Positions 5,657 through 5,739 of a stretch of 5,739 nt of DNA are shown in pieces. The stretch is from contig CAMLOB010000289.1 in the NCBI GenBank assembly GCA_946481475.1, positions 1 through 5,739 on the forward strand, in the 5' to 3' direction. Source of the stretch: an uncultured Chlorobiota bacterium. GTDB lineage: Bacteria > Bacteroidota > Kapaibacteriia > OLB7. Positions within the stretch are counted from its first letter, which is position 1; every line of letters starts with the position of its first letter. The position numbers and the translations under genes are program-made. The notes beneath the pieces are model-generated. The model ran no database searches. It was not told the DNA's origin and was given only the letters and a program-made list of their open reading frames with translations.

Positions 5657-5739
5657 CTACCTCTTCCCCTCTTGCTCCACTTCAGCACTCTTCAGCCGGA
5701 TTGTAAAGGTTGTCCCCTGAGGAGAACTCTCCTTCATGG
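5657..5739 (-). CDS. 3' end of a probable histidine kinase (partial)
   Basis: A reading frame enters from the right edge on the minus strand and stops at TAG (complement of 5657-5659), leaving 26 full codons. It reads ESSPQGTTFTIRLK followed by the charged tail SAEVEQEGKR. The GTTFTIRL string matches the last beta strand of histidine-kinase-type ATPase domains (typically GxGTTFTIxLP), which normally lies within a few residues of the C-terminus, as here. The call rests on this short motif alone. The stop lies 63 bases before the purM start on the same strand, so the two may share a transcript. The partner response regulator is not visible. Confidence 0.55.
   Translation of the reverse strand, partial: MKESSPQGTTFTIRLKSAEVEQEGKR

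Overview
The window is moderately GC-rich, tightly packed bacterial chromosome. It looks like a conserved housekeeping segment with a small stress-signalling operon set into it. The two longest intergenic stretches are about 156 and 140 bases, and no mobile element, CRISPR array, tRNA or rRNA is visible. The mix of a metB-metX-hom methionine cluster, an ECF sigma/anti-sigma/small membrane protein trio and a PurM of this type suggests the FCB group (Bacteroidota/Chlorobiota/Ignavibacteriota-like). This is an inference from gene style only. Good AGGAG ribosome binding sites precede metX and hom, while the sigma and purM starts have no clear one.

Plus strand, 1-2810: the 3' part of metB (cystathionine gamma-synthase family; its start lies outside the window), then metX (homoserine O-acetyltransferase), then hom (a short homoserine dehydrogenase without an ACT domain). 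Stop and start overlap in ATGA at metB/metX, and only 14 bases separate metX from hom, so this is one transcription unit. Together the genes turn aspartate semialdehyde into homoserine, O-acetylhomoserine and then cystathionine, the entry to methionine.

2811-2966: convergent intergenic region with a 17-bp stem-loop, most likely a terminator shared by the flanking operons.

Minus strand, 4514 down to 2967: an ECF sigma factor gene preceded by a good candidate autoregulatory ECF promoter, a membrane-anchored anti-sigma factor gene overlapping it by 38 bases, and a small single-TM protein with a Spy/CpxP- or CnrX-like look. Together they look like a cell-envelope or metal stress module.

Minus strand, 5739 down to 4589: the last 26 codons of what looks like a histidine kinase, then purM (AIR synthase, purine biosynthesis). 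The histidine kinase tail is a new call made from short motif similarity.

No clearly undescribed system is present. The most interesting part is the sigma/anti-sigma/third-protein module and its promoter.
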